From contig MKVE01000017.1 of assembly GCA_001898785.1 (NCBI GenBank), forward strand, positions 108,913 to 153,428: 44,516 nt of DNA. Reading direction: 5' to 3'. The notes under the pieces were generated by a model. It was given only the letters and a program-made list of their open reading frames with translations, searched no databases and had not been told where the DNA came from. The DNA is from Chryseobacterium sp. 36-9 (GTDB taxonomy: Bacteria; Bacteroidota; Bacteroidia; Flavobacteriales; Weeksellaceae). The translations under genes were made by a program, and so were the position numbers. Below, one piece after another: positions 13,836-21,897 of the stretch (within the stretch, counting starts at the first letter, position 1; each line of letters opens with the position of its first letter).

Positions 13836-15464
13836 TTATACCTGAATCACACCTAGATTAAATTTTTCTGTAATTGGAGAATGGTTGACTGCTTCTATTC
13901 CCATGCTGATCCACTTTCTTGTATCAATTGGATTGATGATGGCATCTGTCCAAAGTCTTGCTGCAGCATAAGTAGGTTGGGTCTGTTTGTTATAATCCTT
14001 CAGGATTTTATCCAGAATATCTTTTCTTTCTTCTTCCGAAATTTCTTTTCCCTGTTTTTTGAGTGCTGATTCCTGGATTTGTAAAAGAACATTCCCTGCC
14101 TGTGAACCACCCATTACTGCCAGTTCTGCCCATGGCCAGGCGACAATTAATCTAGGATCATATGCTTTTCCGCACATTGCGTAATTTCCAGCGCCATAAG
14201 AATTTCCTGTAATCACAGTGAATTTCGGAACTACCGAATTGGATACAGCATTGACCATTTTTGCACCGTCCTTGATGATGCCGCCGTGTTCGGATTTTGA
14301 ACCAACCATAAAACCTGTAACGTCCTGAAGAAATACCAACGGTATTTTTCGTTGATTACAATTCGCAATAAAGCGGGTCGCCTTGTCAGCAGAGTCAGAG
14401 TAGATAACACCACCGAACTGCATCTCGCCTTTGCCGCTTTTCACGAGTTTTCTTTGATTAGCAACAATTCCTACACTCCAGCCATCGATTCTGGCTGTTG
14501 CACAAATAATGCTTTTCCCATAATCTGGTTTATATTCTTCGTATTCCGAATTATCTACAAGACATTTGATGATTTCAAAAGTATCATATTGCTCAGATCT
14601 CACGGCCGGCATAATTCCGAAAATATTTTCCGGATTTTCTTTTGGAGGAAAGCTTTCGGTTCTGTCAAAGCCAGCTTTTTCGAAATCTCCAATAGATTTC
14701 ATTATATTTTTGATGCGATCCAAAGCATCCTTATCATCCTTGGCTTTATAATCTGTAACACCAGAGATTTCACAATGTGTAGTTGCTCCGCCAAGTGTTT
14801 CGTTATCGATATTTTCTCCAATTGCCGCTTTTACAAGATAACTTCCTGCCAGAAAAATACTTCCTGTTCTATCCACAATCATTGCTTCATCACTCATAAT
14901 CGGAAGATAAGCGCCACCGGCAACACAACTTCCCATAATGGCAGAAATCTGGATAATTCCTGCAGAACTCATTTTCGCATTATTTCTAAAAATTCTGCCA
15001 AACATCTCTTTATCCGGGAAAATCTCATCTTGCATTGGAAGATAGACACCTGCAGAATCAACAAGGTAGATAATTGGCAAACGGTTTTCCATAGCGATTT
15101 CCTGAGCTCTCAAATTTTTCTTGCCTGTGATCGGAAACCATGCTCCGGCTTTTACAGTAGCATCATTCGCAACAACTATACATTGTTTACCAGAGATATA
15201 TCCGATTTTTACAACAACGCCGCCTGCTGGACAACCGCCTTCTTTATCGTACATTTCATAACCTGCAAATGCCCCGATTTCTATAGAGTCAGAATTCTTA
15301 TCAAAAAGATACTCAACACGTTCTCTGGCAGTCATTTTTCCCTGATCGCGTTGTTTCTGAAGTGCTTTTTCACCGCCGCCTAATTTGATTTTTGCCAAAG
15401 CTGCTCTGATGTCAGAAAGTTTCAGTTTGTTGATATCTTCTCTTTTATTGAATTCTAAATCCAT
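13836..15464 (-). CDS. Acyl-CoA carboxylase beta subunit (carboxyltransferase)
   Basis: This 542-residue carboxyltransferase is of the propionyl/methylcrotonyl-CoA carboxylase type. It has N- and C-terminal crotonase-like halves, with YLVDSAGVYLPMQ and MGSCVAGGAYLPIMSDEA in the first and FLQDVTGFMVGS and ITGNSYGAGNYAMCGKAYDP in the second. It moves carboxyl from biotin to an acyl-CoA. The overall pattern fits methylcrotonyl-CoA carboxylase beta, which acts in leucine breakdown. No biotin-carrying alpha subunit is adjacent, so the substrate is uncertain. The gene is single and divergent from the DMT transporter gene, 307 bases away. Confidence 0.9.
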   Translation of the reverse strand: MDLEFNKREDINKLKLSDIRAALAKIKLGGGEKALQKQRDQGKMTARERVEYLFDKNSDSIEIGAFAGYEMYDKEGGCPAGGVVVKIGYISGKQCIVVANDATVKAGAWFPITGKKNLRAQEIAMENRLPIIYLVDSAGVYLPMQDEIFPDKEMFGRIFRNNAKMSSAGIIQISAIMGSCVAGGAYLPIMSDEAMIVDRTGSIFLAGSYLVKAAIGENIDNETLGGATTHCEISGVTDYKAKDDKDALDRIKNIMKSIGDFEKAGFDRTESFPPKENPENIFGIMPAVRSEQYDTFEIIKCLVDNSEYEEYKPDYGKSIICATARIDGWSVGIVANQRKLVKSGKGEMQFGGVIYSDSADKATRFIANCNQRKIPLVFLQDVTGFMVGSKSEHGGIIKDGAKMVNAVSNSVVPKFTVITGNSYGAGNYAMCGKAYDPRLIVAWPWAELAVMGGSQAGNVLLQIQESALKKQGKEISEEERKDILDKILKDYNKQTQPTYAAARLWTDAIINPIDTRKWISMGIEAVNHSPITEKFNLGVIQV

Positions 15465-15666
15465 AAGGGTTTTCTTTGGGCCTAAAGATAAAATTTTTTG
15501 ACATATACCAAAACGAAAGAGTTTATTAATTATACAATCGTATTGATGGGTACTAAAATTTAATATTCGTTTTGTAATATTTTTTGATTTTTGGCGTTTT
15601 ATTGATTAAATGAGATAAATTTTTAGTTAGTTTATGTTTATTTTTAATAAGTTTTCTTATTAAAAG

Positions 15667-15695
15667 ATCCGTATAAAATTTTATACGGATTTTTT
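15667..15695 (+). terminator. Orphan intrinsic terminator
   Basis: A perfect 24-base palindrome, ATCCGTATAAAA and its complement (15667-15690), is followed by TTTTT. No annotated plus-strand gene lies upstream of it in the gap. Confidence 0.7.
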
Positions 15696-15741
15696 CATGT
15701 ATTGATTAGAAAATATGCTCTGTGAACCCATAAATTTATCT

Positions 15742-15749
15742 TAGTTTTG
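15742..15749 (+). promoter_or_regulatory. Promoter -7 box for the DMT transporter operon
   Basis: TAGTTTTG matches TANNTTTG and ends 22 bases before the ATG. It lies downstream of the orphan terminator, so that hairpin does not act on this transcript. Confidence 0.5.
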
Positions 15750-15771
15750 CAAATCAAAATCAATATTTCCA

Positions 15772-16671
15772 ATGAAGAATTCTTATTTGCTGCGGTTACA
15801 TTTTATCGTTTTTTTATGGGGATTCACGGCTATTTTAGGAAAATTGATTTCGGCTGATGCACACATCCTTGTTTTTTACAGAATGTCATTTGCTGCAGTT
15901 TTCCTTTATTTATATCTTCGGATTGTAAAAAAGGAGAGCATCAAAGTGACAAAAGGCTTATTATTAAAATTAGTAGGGATCGGAAGCGTAATGGCTTTTC
16001 ACTGGCTGTTCTTTTTCCAGTCTATCAAGGTTTCCAATGTGTCGATAGCTTTATCATGTTTGTCATTATCAACGTTATTTGCTGCATTGATAGAACCTTT
16101 GATATTCAGAAGGAAACCGGATTGGATGGAAATTGTTATCGGCGTTATTATTGTGATTTGTATTTCTATGATTTTCAATGCCGAGCTGAAATATAAAGAA
16201 GGCATATTTTATGGCATTCTTTGCGCACTTTTCGGGACGATCTTTTCTGTTTTCAATGGTAAAATTTTTGGTAAAACCAGTTCTGGGAATATTATTTTCT
16301 ACGAGATTGCCGGCGGTTGGTTAATCATCAGTTTGTTTTTTATTTTCACAGGACAAATTTCTTCTGTCAGTGAAATAAGTTATACAGATATTGCGTTAAT
16401 AACATTATTGGCTTCTGTTTTTACTGCTTATCCAATGTTTGAAAGTGTCAAGTTGATGAAGTTTATTTCACCTTTCACGTTGATTTTGACTGTAAATCTG
16501 GAGCCTGTTTATGGGATTATTCTGGCTTTTTTTATCTTTGGAGCATCAGAACATATGAGTCCTGTTTTTTATATTGCTTCCTTGGTGATGATTATAGCAA
16601 TTGTTATCAACGGCATTATAAAATCAAGACGGAAAAAAGAGGATATAACTACAGAAACCAACCATCTGTAA
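15772..16671 (+). CDS. DMT-superfamily transporter, EamA type
   Basis: This 299-residue inner-membrane protein has about ten hydrophobic helices in two EamA repeats. The first repeat begins LRLHFIVFLWGFTAILGKLI; the second starts near residue 150 (YGILCALFGTIFSVFNGKIF) and ends with the LEPVYGIILAFFIFGASE motif typical of EamA. Members export amino acids or other metabolites; the substrate is unknown. A basic tail (KSRRKKED) follows the last helix. It starts a likely operon with the PorV-like gene, only 10 bases downstream. Confidence 0.9.
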   Translation: MKNSYLLRLHFIVFLWGFTAILGKLISADAHILVFYRMSFAAVFLYLYLRIVKKESIKVTKGLLLKLVGIGSVMAFHWLFFFQSIKVSNVSIALSCLSLSTLFAALIEPLIFRRKPDWMEIVIGVIIVICISMIFNAELKYKEGIFYGILCALFGTIFSVFNGKIFGKTSSGNIIFYEIAGGWLIISLFFIFTGQISSVSEISYTDIALITLLASVFTAYPMFESVKLMKFISPFTLILTVNLEPVYGIILAFFIFGASEHMSPVFYIASLVMIIAIVINGIIKSRRKKEDITTETNHL

Positions 16672-16681
16672 ACAGCTTTTG

Positions 16682-17764
16682 ATGAAAAGAATTTTATTTT
16701 TTTTACTGATTGTTTTTTCGCAACTTGTTGATGCTCAAATCATCAGGAAGTATTCTAATGAATTTTTGAATATTGGTGCCGGTGCCAGAGGTTTGGCAAT
16801 GGGAGGAGCAGTTGTTTCTAACCAGGATGATGTTTATTCCCCTATGTGGAATCCGGCAGGATTGATGAAAATTGACCGCGACTGGCAGGCTGCGGCGATG
16901 CATGCAGAATATTTTGAATCCATTGCCAAATACGATTATATCGCCTATGCGAAGCCTTTGGATTACGGAAACGGCGTTTTCGCAATTTCATTAGTAAGAT
17001 TAGGTGTTGATAATATTCTTAATACAACTCAATTGATAGATTCTGAGGGAAATATTGATTATGATAAAATCAGTTCGTTTTCAACATCAGATTACGCAGC
17101 ATTATTTTCTTACGCCTTTCATCCCAACGGAAATCAAAAATTAGATGTTGGGGCAACAGCAAAAGTGGTTTACCGAAATGTTGGAAAATTTGCAAGTGGT
17201 TATGGTTTTGGATTTGATTTAGGAGCTATTTACCATACAGATACCGATTGGAACTATGGATTTATGCTAAGAGATGCTACAACAACGGTCAATTTTTGGA
17301 CCATTAATCAGAAAGAATTATCGGCAGTTGTGAATGGGGAAGAATTTAACCCGGCGCCAACGGACAAAATGGAAATCACGATGCCAAAATTGAATCTTGG
17401 TGTCAGCAGAACTTATGAGTTTAATAGAGATTTAAAATTATTACCGGAAGCAGGTGTCAACATAGATTTTGCTAAAACGGCTGCACTTATTTCCACCGAT
17501 TTTGCCAGTATCACCCCTTATTTGGGTGGAGAATTGATTTTCCAGGATATGATTTTTGTAAGATTGGGATTGAATCGTTTCCAATCAATTACTGATATAG
17601 AAGACCTTAAAAGAAAAGTTTCTTTCCAGCCTAGTGCAGGTATAGGAATCCGTTACAAAGGTTTGACGCTGGATTATGCCATTACCAATTCCGGAATTGG
17701 CGGTTCTAATTTTTATTCCAATTTCTTTTCTCTGAAATTGGATATGCAGGGTTTTAGAAATTAG
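16682..17764 (+). CDS. PorV/PorQ-family outer-membrane beta-barrel protein
   Basis: The start is taken at ATG 16682 (MKRILFFLLIVFSQLVDAQ signal peptide); a TTG three bases earlier is less likely. The mature protein starts with the family pattern EFLNIGAGARGLAMGGA, then SPMWNPAGL, as in PorV/PorQ and FadL-like barrels. Alternating aromatic strands continue to the C-terminus. In T9SS, PorV carries cargo to the attachment complex, while many paralogues have unknown roles. At 360 residues it could be a PorV paralogue, but the canonical porV lies beside porU, which is absent here. The next gene, 21 bases on, encodes an unknown secreted protein that may be a partner. Confidence 0.85.
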   Translation: MKRILFFLLIVFSQLVDAQIIRKYSNEFLNIGAGARGLAMGGAVVSNQDDVYSPMWNPAGLMKIDRDWQAAAMHAEYFESIAKYDYIAYAKPLDYGNGVFAISLVRLGVDNILNTTQLIDSEGNIDYDKISSFSTSDYAALFSYAFHPNGNQKLDVGATAKVVYRNVGKFASGYGFGFDLGAIYHTDTDWNYGFMLRDATTTVNFWTINQKELSAVVNGEEFNPAPTDKMEITMPKLNLGVSRTYEFNRDLKLLPEAGVNIDFAKTAALISTDFASITPYLGGELIFQDMIFVRLGLNRFQSITDIEDLKRKVSFQPSAGIGIRYKGLTLDYAITNSGIGGSNFYSNFFSLKLDMQGFRN

Positions 17765-17785
17765 AAAAATTATTAAATTCGAATT

Positions 17786-18541
17786 ATGAAAAAGATACTT
17801 GGCTTATTATCAGTTTTTTTACTTGTTGCGATTAATGCTCAGACTGTTGGTGATTATAAATATGTCATGATTCCATCTGAATTTGCAACACTGAAAGAAA
17901 ATTACGGAATGGATACGATTTTGAGAAATTCTCTGAAATCCAAAAAATATATAGTGTTATCTGCTGAAAAAAGTAACTGGCCTAATGATGCATTGATTAA
18001 TCCATGTAAAATTTTGAATGCTGATGTTCTTAATGAAAAAAGCTTATTGAGAAACAAGATTTCCTTACAATTCAAGGATTGTAATAACAAAATCATTTAC
18101 TCCGAAAAATCCAGCAGCACAATCAAAGAATTCGAACCTGGTTTTCAAGATGCTATGAGACAGGCTGCTGCAAAAATTCCTGTTTCCAATCCTGCCAATA
18201 CATCTGTTGGTACAGCTCCCGCAAATGAAACCATTGCAATGCAAACAAATAACTCTGCTGCTAGCAGCAAAGCTCAGGATATTAAAAAATCTGCCCAAAA
18301 ATATTCTAAAGGTAACCTGACATTACAAAAAATACAAATTGATGAGTCTCAGTTTATCTTGGTTGATGGGAATAGCAGTGTTCCTTTTGCGACTTTTAAA
18401 ACCACCGCAAAAAATGATGTTTTTCGTGTTAAACTTGCGTCTGGCGAGTCTACTTTGGGCTATTATGAAAATGGAAATATCGTTATAGAAATCCCTTTAA
18501 ATACTGGAGACTTTGTCAAAGAAGTTTTTATAGCAAACTAA
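17786..18541 (+). CDS. Unknown secreted protein beside the PorV-like gene
   Basis: This 251-residue protein has the signal peptide MKKILGLLSVFLLVAINAQ. The N-terminal half (about 20-120) is a small alpha/beta domain with two cysteines (INPCKI and FKDCNN). A low-complexity Ala/Asn/Ser/Thr linker (about 135-170) follows, then a C-terminal beta-rich domain ending LNTGDFVKEVFIAN. I do not recognise the family. The 21-base gap suggests cotranscription with the PorV-like gene, and a terminator follows. Periplasmic or surface location is inferred from the signal peptide. Confidence 0.8.
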   Translation: MKKILGLLSVFLLVAINAQTVGDYKYVMIPSEFATLKENYGMDTILRNSLKSKKYIVLSAEKSNWPNDALINPCKILNADVLNEKSLLRNKISLQFKDCNNKIIYSEKSSSTIKEFEPGFQDAMRQAAAKIPVSNPANTSVGTAPANETIAMQTNNSAASSKAQDIKKSAQKYSKGNLTLQKIQIDESQFILVDGNSSVPFATFKTTAKNDVFRVKLASGESTLGYYENGNIVIEIPLNTGDFVKEVFIAN

Positions 18542-18568
18542 ACAAGCAGTAATTTCAAATAAAAATAA

Positions 18569-18597
18569 AAAGCTCAGGTAATCTGAGCTTTCTTTTT
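18569..18597. terminator. Terminator after the transporter/PorV-like operon
   Basis: A 9-bp stem (18569-18577 with 18583-18591) with loop GTAAT is followed by CTTTTT. The A-rich left flank could also serve the convergent peroxiredoxin gene. Confidence 0.8.
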
Positions 18598-18611
18598 CTG
18601 TAAATCCAGAA

Positions 18612-19247
18612 TTATTTATTTGGTTGTGGAGTATATCGTAAATAAGGTTTTATGACCTTCACGCCTTTTGTAAACTTCTTTTCAGCATCTTCCTGGGAAA
18701 CTGCCGGCGGTATAATCACATCCTCGCCGTCTTGCCAGTCAACAGGCGTTGCAACGCCATAGCCGTCCACTAATTGTAAAGAATCCAAAACTCTAAGGAT
18801 TTCAGTGAAATTTCTTCCCGTTGAAGCCGGGTAAGTAATAATTAATCTTACTTTTTTATTGGGATCGATAATTAATAAAGATCTTACAGTTAAAGTAGCA
18901 CTGGCGTTCGGATGGATAAAATCATATAATTCTGAAACTTTTTTGTCCTGATCGGCAATAATCGGGAATTCAACTTCTGTATTCTGAGTTTCATTAATAT
19001 CAGAGATCCAACCTTTGTGATTGTCAAGTCCGTCAACACTCAATGCTAAAACTTTTGTATTTCTTTTGTCAAATTCGGGTTTTAATTGTGATGTTTTTCC
19101 CAGTTCGGTTGTACAAACCGGCGTGTAGTCTGCGGGATGAGAAAATAAGATTCCCCAGGAATCGCCAAGATATTCGTAAAAGTTAATTTTTCCAAGACTG
19201 CTTTCTGCGTCAAAATCCGGAGCTGTATCACCAAGTTTAATAGACAT
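18612..19247 (-). CDS. 1-Cys peroxiredoxin (Prx6 type)
   Basis: This 211-residue cytoplasmic peroxidase reduces hydrogen peroxide and organic hydroperoxides. The catalytic block HPADYTPVCTTELG holds peroxidatic Cys45. There is no other cysteine in the protein, so it must be resolved by an external thiol. The longer C-terminal arm (DWQDGEDVIIPPAVS and beyond) is characteristic of the Prx6 subgroup. A bacillithiol synthesis gene lies 2.7 kb away; bacillithiol as its resolving thiol is only a guess. A TAAATTTG promoter box lies 29 bases upstream. Confidence 0.94.
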   Translation of the reverse strand: MSIKLGDTAPDFDAESSLGKINFYEYLGDSWGILFSHPADYTPVCTTELGKTSQLKPEFDKRNTKVLALSVDGLDNHKGWISDINETQNTEVEFPIIADQDKKVSELYDFIHPNASATLTVRSLLIIDPNKKVRLIITYPASTGRNFTEILRVLDSLQLVDGYGVATPVDWQDGEDVIIPPAVSQEDAEKKFTKGVKVIKPYLRYTPQPNK

Positions 19248-19276
19248 ATTTTTTAAATTTTGTAATTAATGGAAAA

Positions 19277-19284
19277 CAAATTTA
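19277..19284 (-). promoter_or_regulatory. Promoter -7 box for the peroxiredoxin gene
   Basis: The minus strand reads TAAATTTG, matching TANNTTTG, 29 bases before the start codon. Confidence 0.5.
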
Positions 19285-19337
19285 GGAATAAAAGTTTAAT
19301 TCATACTAATTTGGTATTATTTATTTTTAATTATAAA

Positions 19338-19361
19338 AAAAACCACAAAACTGTGGTTTTT
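19338..19361 (-). terminator. Terminator of the small lipoprotein gene
   Basis: A 10-bp stem (19338-19347 with 19352-19361) has a four-base loop. On the minus strand it is followed by a T run. Confidence 0.8.
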
Positions 19362-19381
19362 AATTTCTTTATAAGATTGGA

Positions 19382-19912
19382 TTATAATGTTCCAACTTTG
19401 CTGTCATTAATGTTGTATTTTTTAATAACTTCTTCGTATGACATTCTGTGAAGGTCAGTAGTATTAGCGTTTTTATTTCCATATACAGCAGGAACTAGAA
19501 CAATTCTAAAGGTTTGACCATTGATGAAATTGGCTTTAAAATTATTGTCTTCTTTTATAGTCATATTAAAATCTGCTCTTAGATCAATCTGAACATCTGC
19601 TGTTGTAAAGTTAAAAGTATAATCCATTGTTCCCTCATTGAAAAAGTAAGACTTAGGAAGCGGTTCCCAAATAGGAGTGTTGGAGCCGGGATTATTTTTT
19701 CTATAAACTAAAACAATATCCTGTCCAAGCATAGGTCTGTCAAAGCGCTGATTAAATCCATAATAATCATCACTGTTTCTTATAAGATTTAAATTAAGGT
19801 CGTATACTGTGGGGTAATCTACTTGAACTTGTACATCATCATTATCGTCCTTACAACTGAAGATAAAAACACTAGTAACTAGCAATAATAAAAGGGGCAA
19901 AAACTTTTTCAT
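19382..19912 (-). CDS. Lipoprotein, probably surface-exposed, unknown function
   Basis: This 176-residue protein has a lipoprotein signal ending FSC at Cys20, followed by KDDNDD. Acidic residues just after the lipid-bearing Cys act as a surface-export signal in Bacteroidota lipoproteins (the LES described in Capnocytophaga and Flavobacterium), so display on the cell surface is likely but unproven. The rest is beta-rich with many Asn, Asp and aromatic residues. I do not recognise the domain. It is monocistronic with its own terminator. Confidence 0.8.
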   Translation of the reverse strand: MKKFLPLLLLLVTSVFIFSCKDDNDDVQVQVDYPTVYDLNLNLIRNSDDYYGFNQRFDRPMLGQDIVLVYRKNNPGSNTPIWEPLPKSYFFNEGTMDYTFNFTTADVQIDLRADFNMTIKEDNNFKANFINGQTFRIVLVPAVYGNKNANTTDLHRMSYEEVIKKYNINDSKVGTL

Positions 19913-20025
19913 AGGTATAATATTTTACGTTAAATTTTAATTGCAAATTGCAGACCATAAAAATAGCTAATTTCCGTGGAATTAATATCTTTATGGAAAC
20001 TTTCTAAAATTTAGATTTTCAAAAT

Positions 20026-21774
20026 ATGAAAAAGTTAAGTCTATTTATAATAACTTTTATTTCACAATTTTATTTCACTCAGTATCAGCCTAAAAATCTA
20101 TCTTCTGTAGATATTAAAAAAGCAAACAGTTGGGTTGATATAACTTATAACTCACTTTCTCAGGATGAAAAATTGGGACAGCTTTTTATCGTAGCGCTTT
20201 ATACCAACAAAGGTGAAGATTTTATTAATCAGATCAGGAACATTGTTGTCAATGATAAAATCGGGGGATTGATTCTGATGCAGGATGACGCCGCAAGAGA
20301 AATTAATCTGGTTAATGAGTTTCAGTCCAAATCAAAAGTGCCGCTGATGATTGGGATGGATGCAGAATGGGGGTTATTCCAAAGAATTGCAAAAGCACAC
20401 AAGTTTCCCTGGGCGATCACACTAGGAGCAATACAGGATAAAAATCTGATTTATGAGATGTCTGCTAAGATTGCCGAGGATTGTAAAAGAATGGGAATCA
20501 ACTGGGATTTTGCACCGGTTGTGGATGTGAACACCAATCCGAATAATCCGATTATCGGAAACCGTAGTTTTGGTTCTGATGTCAATAATGTTGTGAATTC
20601 TGCTTTGGCATATTCCAGTGGTTTGCAGGATAACAAAATTTTGGCGGCGATTAAACATTTCCCTGGTCATGGTGATACTTCCACAGATTCGCATCTGGAT
20701 CTGCCGGTTGTTTCTCATAATTTGGAAAGATTAGAGAAAATAGAAATTGCGCCTTTCAAAGCATTGATGAATAAAGGCGTTGGCGGTGTTATGGTTGCTC
20801 ATCTGTATGTTCCGACTTTGGAAAACGAAAAAGACATTCCGGCTTCGGTTTCAAAAAAAATAATTACAGGGCTTCTAAAAGAAAAGCTTGGTTACAAAGG
20901 TTTGATTATAACGGATGCACTGAATATGGGAGCTGTTGCCAATAAATTCAAAGCTGGAGAATTAGATGCGTTAGCTTTCAAAGCAGGAAATGATATTATG
21001 TTATTTTCACAGGATGTTGCAACCGGAAAAAAACTAATCCAAAAAGCAATTGACAATGGCGAAATTTCACAAACAAGAGTAGAAGAGAGTGTTAAGAAAA
21101 TTCTTTTGACCAAATATTATCTTGGTTTGAACCAATACAACAGCATCAATCCTGAAAACGTTAACGAAGATTTGAATAATGCATCACATTCGGCTTTGGT
21201 TCAGAAAATGTATGCAAATGCTTTGACATTAATCAAAGATGATAAAAAGTTATTGCCATTGGATTGTAAAGAAACTTATTATTACATTCCGTTAGAAGAA
21301 GCGCCCTATGACACTTTCCTGAATCAAATCAATACAGGAACAACTGTAATTCTTAAAAAAGCTAATGAAATCAATACAATCCCTGCTAACTCAAAAGTGA
21401 TTGTTGGTTTTCATAAAGATAATTCTACGGCTTACAAACCTTACAAAATTTCGGACACAAGCAAGAAGATTTTAGTGGATTTGAGCAAAAATCAGAATGT
21501 GATGCTGGATGTTTTCGGGAGTCCTTATGCTTTGAAAGATGTTGATATTTCTAATGTTTCTACGGTTTTGGTTTCTTATGAAAACAATGACGATTCTATG
21601 AAAGCAACAGCCAGTGGAATTTTAGGACAAACAAAAATATCGGGAAGACTTCCGGTTTTGGTGAACGACAATTTGAAATTCGGAATGGGAATGGATGTCG
21701 AGGCTAAAATTCAAAATCAAACTGATAGAAAAAATAGTTCAGAAACTAAAAATTCTAAGATTGTAATGGAGTAA
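20026..21774 (+). CDS. Secreted glycoside hydrolase family 3 (beta-N-acetylhexosaminidase-like)
   Basis: This 582-residue protein has an N-terminal signal peptide (about 1-19) and a GH3 barrel. The NagZ hallmark KHFPGHGDTSTDSH (210-223) supplies the catalytic His, and TDALNMGAV (296-304) supplies nucleophile Asp297. A C-terminal alpha/beta domain follows. Such enzymes cut N-acetylglucosamine from peptidoglycan fragments. The signal peptide puts it in the periplasm, unlike cytoplasmic NagZ of Enterobacteria. Some Bacteroidota relatives carry a fused beta-lactamase-like domain; this one lacks it. The gene stands 123 bases before bshA and may be cotranscribed. Confidence 0.9.
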   Translation: MKKLSLFIITFISQFYFTQYQPKNLSSVDIKKANSWVDITYNSLSQDEKLGQLFIVALYTNKGEDFINQIRNIVVNDKIGGLILMQDDAAREINLVNEFQSKSKVPLMIGMDAEWGLFQRIAKAHKFPWAITLGAIQDKNLIYEMSAKIAEDCKRMGINWDFAPVVDVNTNPNNPIIGNRSFGSDVNNVVNSALAYSSGLQDNKILAAIKHFPGHGDTSTDSHLDLPVVSHNLERLEKIEIAPFKALMNKGVGGVMVAHLYVPTLENEKDIPASVSKKIITGLLKEKLGYKGLIITDALNMGAVANKFKAGELDALAFKAGNDIMLFSQDVATGKKLIQKAIDNGEISQTRVEESVKKILLTKYYLGLNQYNSINPENVNEDLNNASHSALVQKMYANALTLIKDDKKLLPLDCKETYYYIPLEEAPYDTFLNQINTGTTVILKKANEINTIPANSKVIVGFHKDNSTAYKPYKISDTSKKILVDLSKNQNVMLDVFGSPYALKDVDISNVSTVLVSYENNDDSMKATASGILGQTKISGRLPVLVNDNLKFGMGMDVEAKIQNQTDRKNSSETKNSKIVME

Positions 21775-21804
21775 ATTTATAACCACAAAACTTAAGAATT
21801 TTCG

Positions 21805-21845
21805 TCTCGCAGATTTATCAGTGCTGATTAGTGAAATCGGTGAGA
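21805..21845. repeat. Imperfect palindromic intergenic element (CTGATTAG family)
   Basis: TCTCGCAGATTTATCAG (21805-21821) pairs imperfectly with the segment from CTGATTAG to GGTGAGA (21824-21845). It shares CTGATTAG and the GAGA ends with the element at 9189-9259. It fills the gap between the GH3 gene and bshA. Confidence 0.45.
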
Positions 21846-21897
21846 AACTTTAAAAATAAATTTTCACATTTTTTGTGTAAAACAATAAGAAAGTAAA

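Larger units (their letters stand above)
15465..15771. other. 307-base intergenic region with an orphan terminator
   Basis: It lies between the divergent carboxylase and transporter genes. It is very AT-rich and has no convincing ORF. It contains a terminator-like palindrome (15667-15695) upstream of the transporter's own promoter box (15742-15749). That leaves about 200 bases (15470-15666) that could encode a short plus-strand RNA. I found no clear promoter for one. Confidence 0.6.

Noticed and set aside
14352-15383. 343-residue plus-strand ORF opposite the carboxylase gene
   Set aside because: It is the antisense of a well-recognised gene, with Ile/Phe/Ser/Asn-rich composition and no domain.
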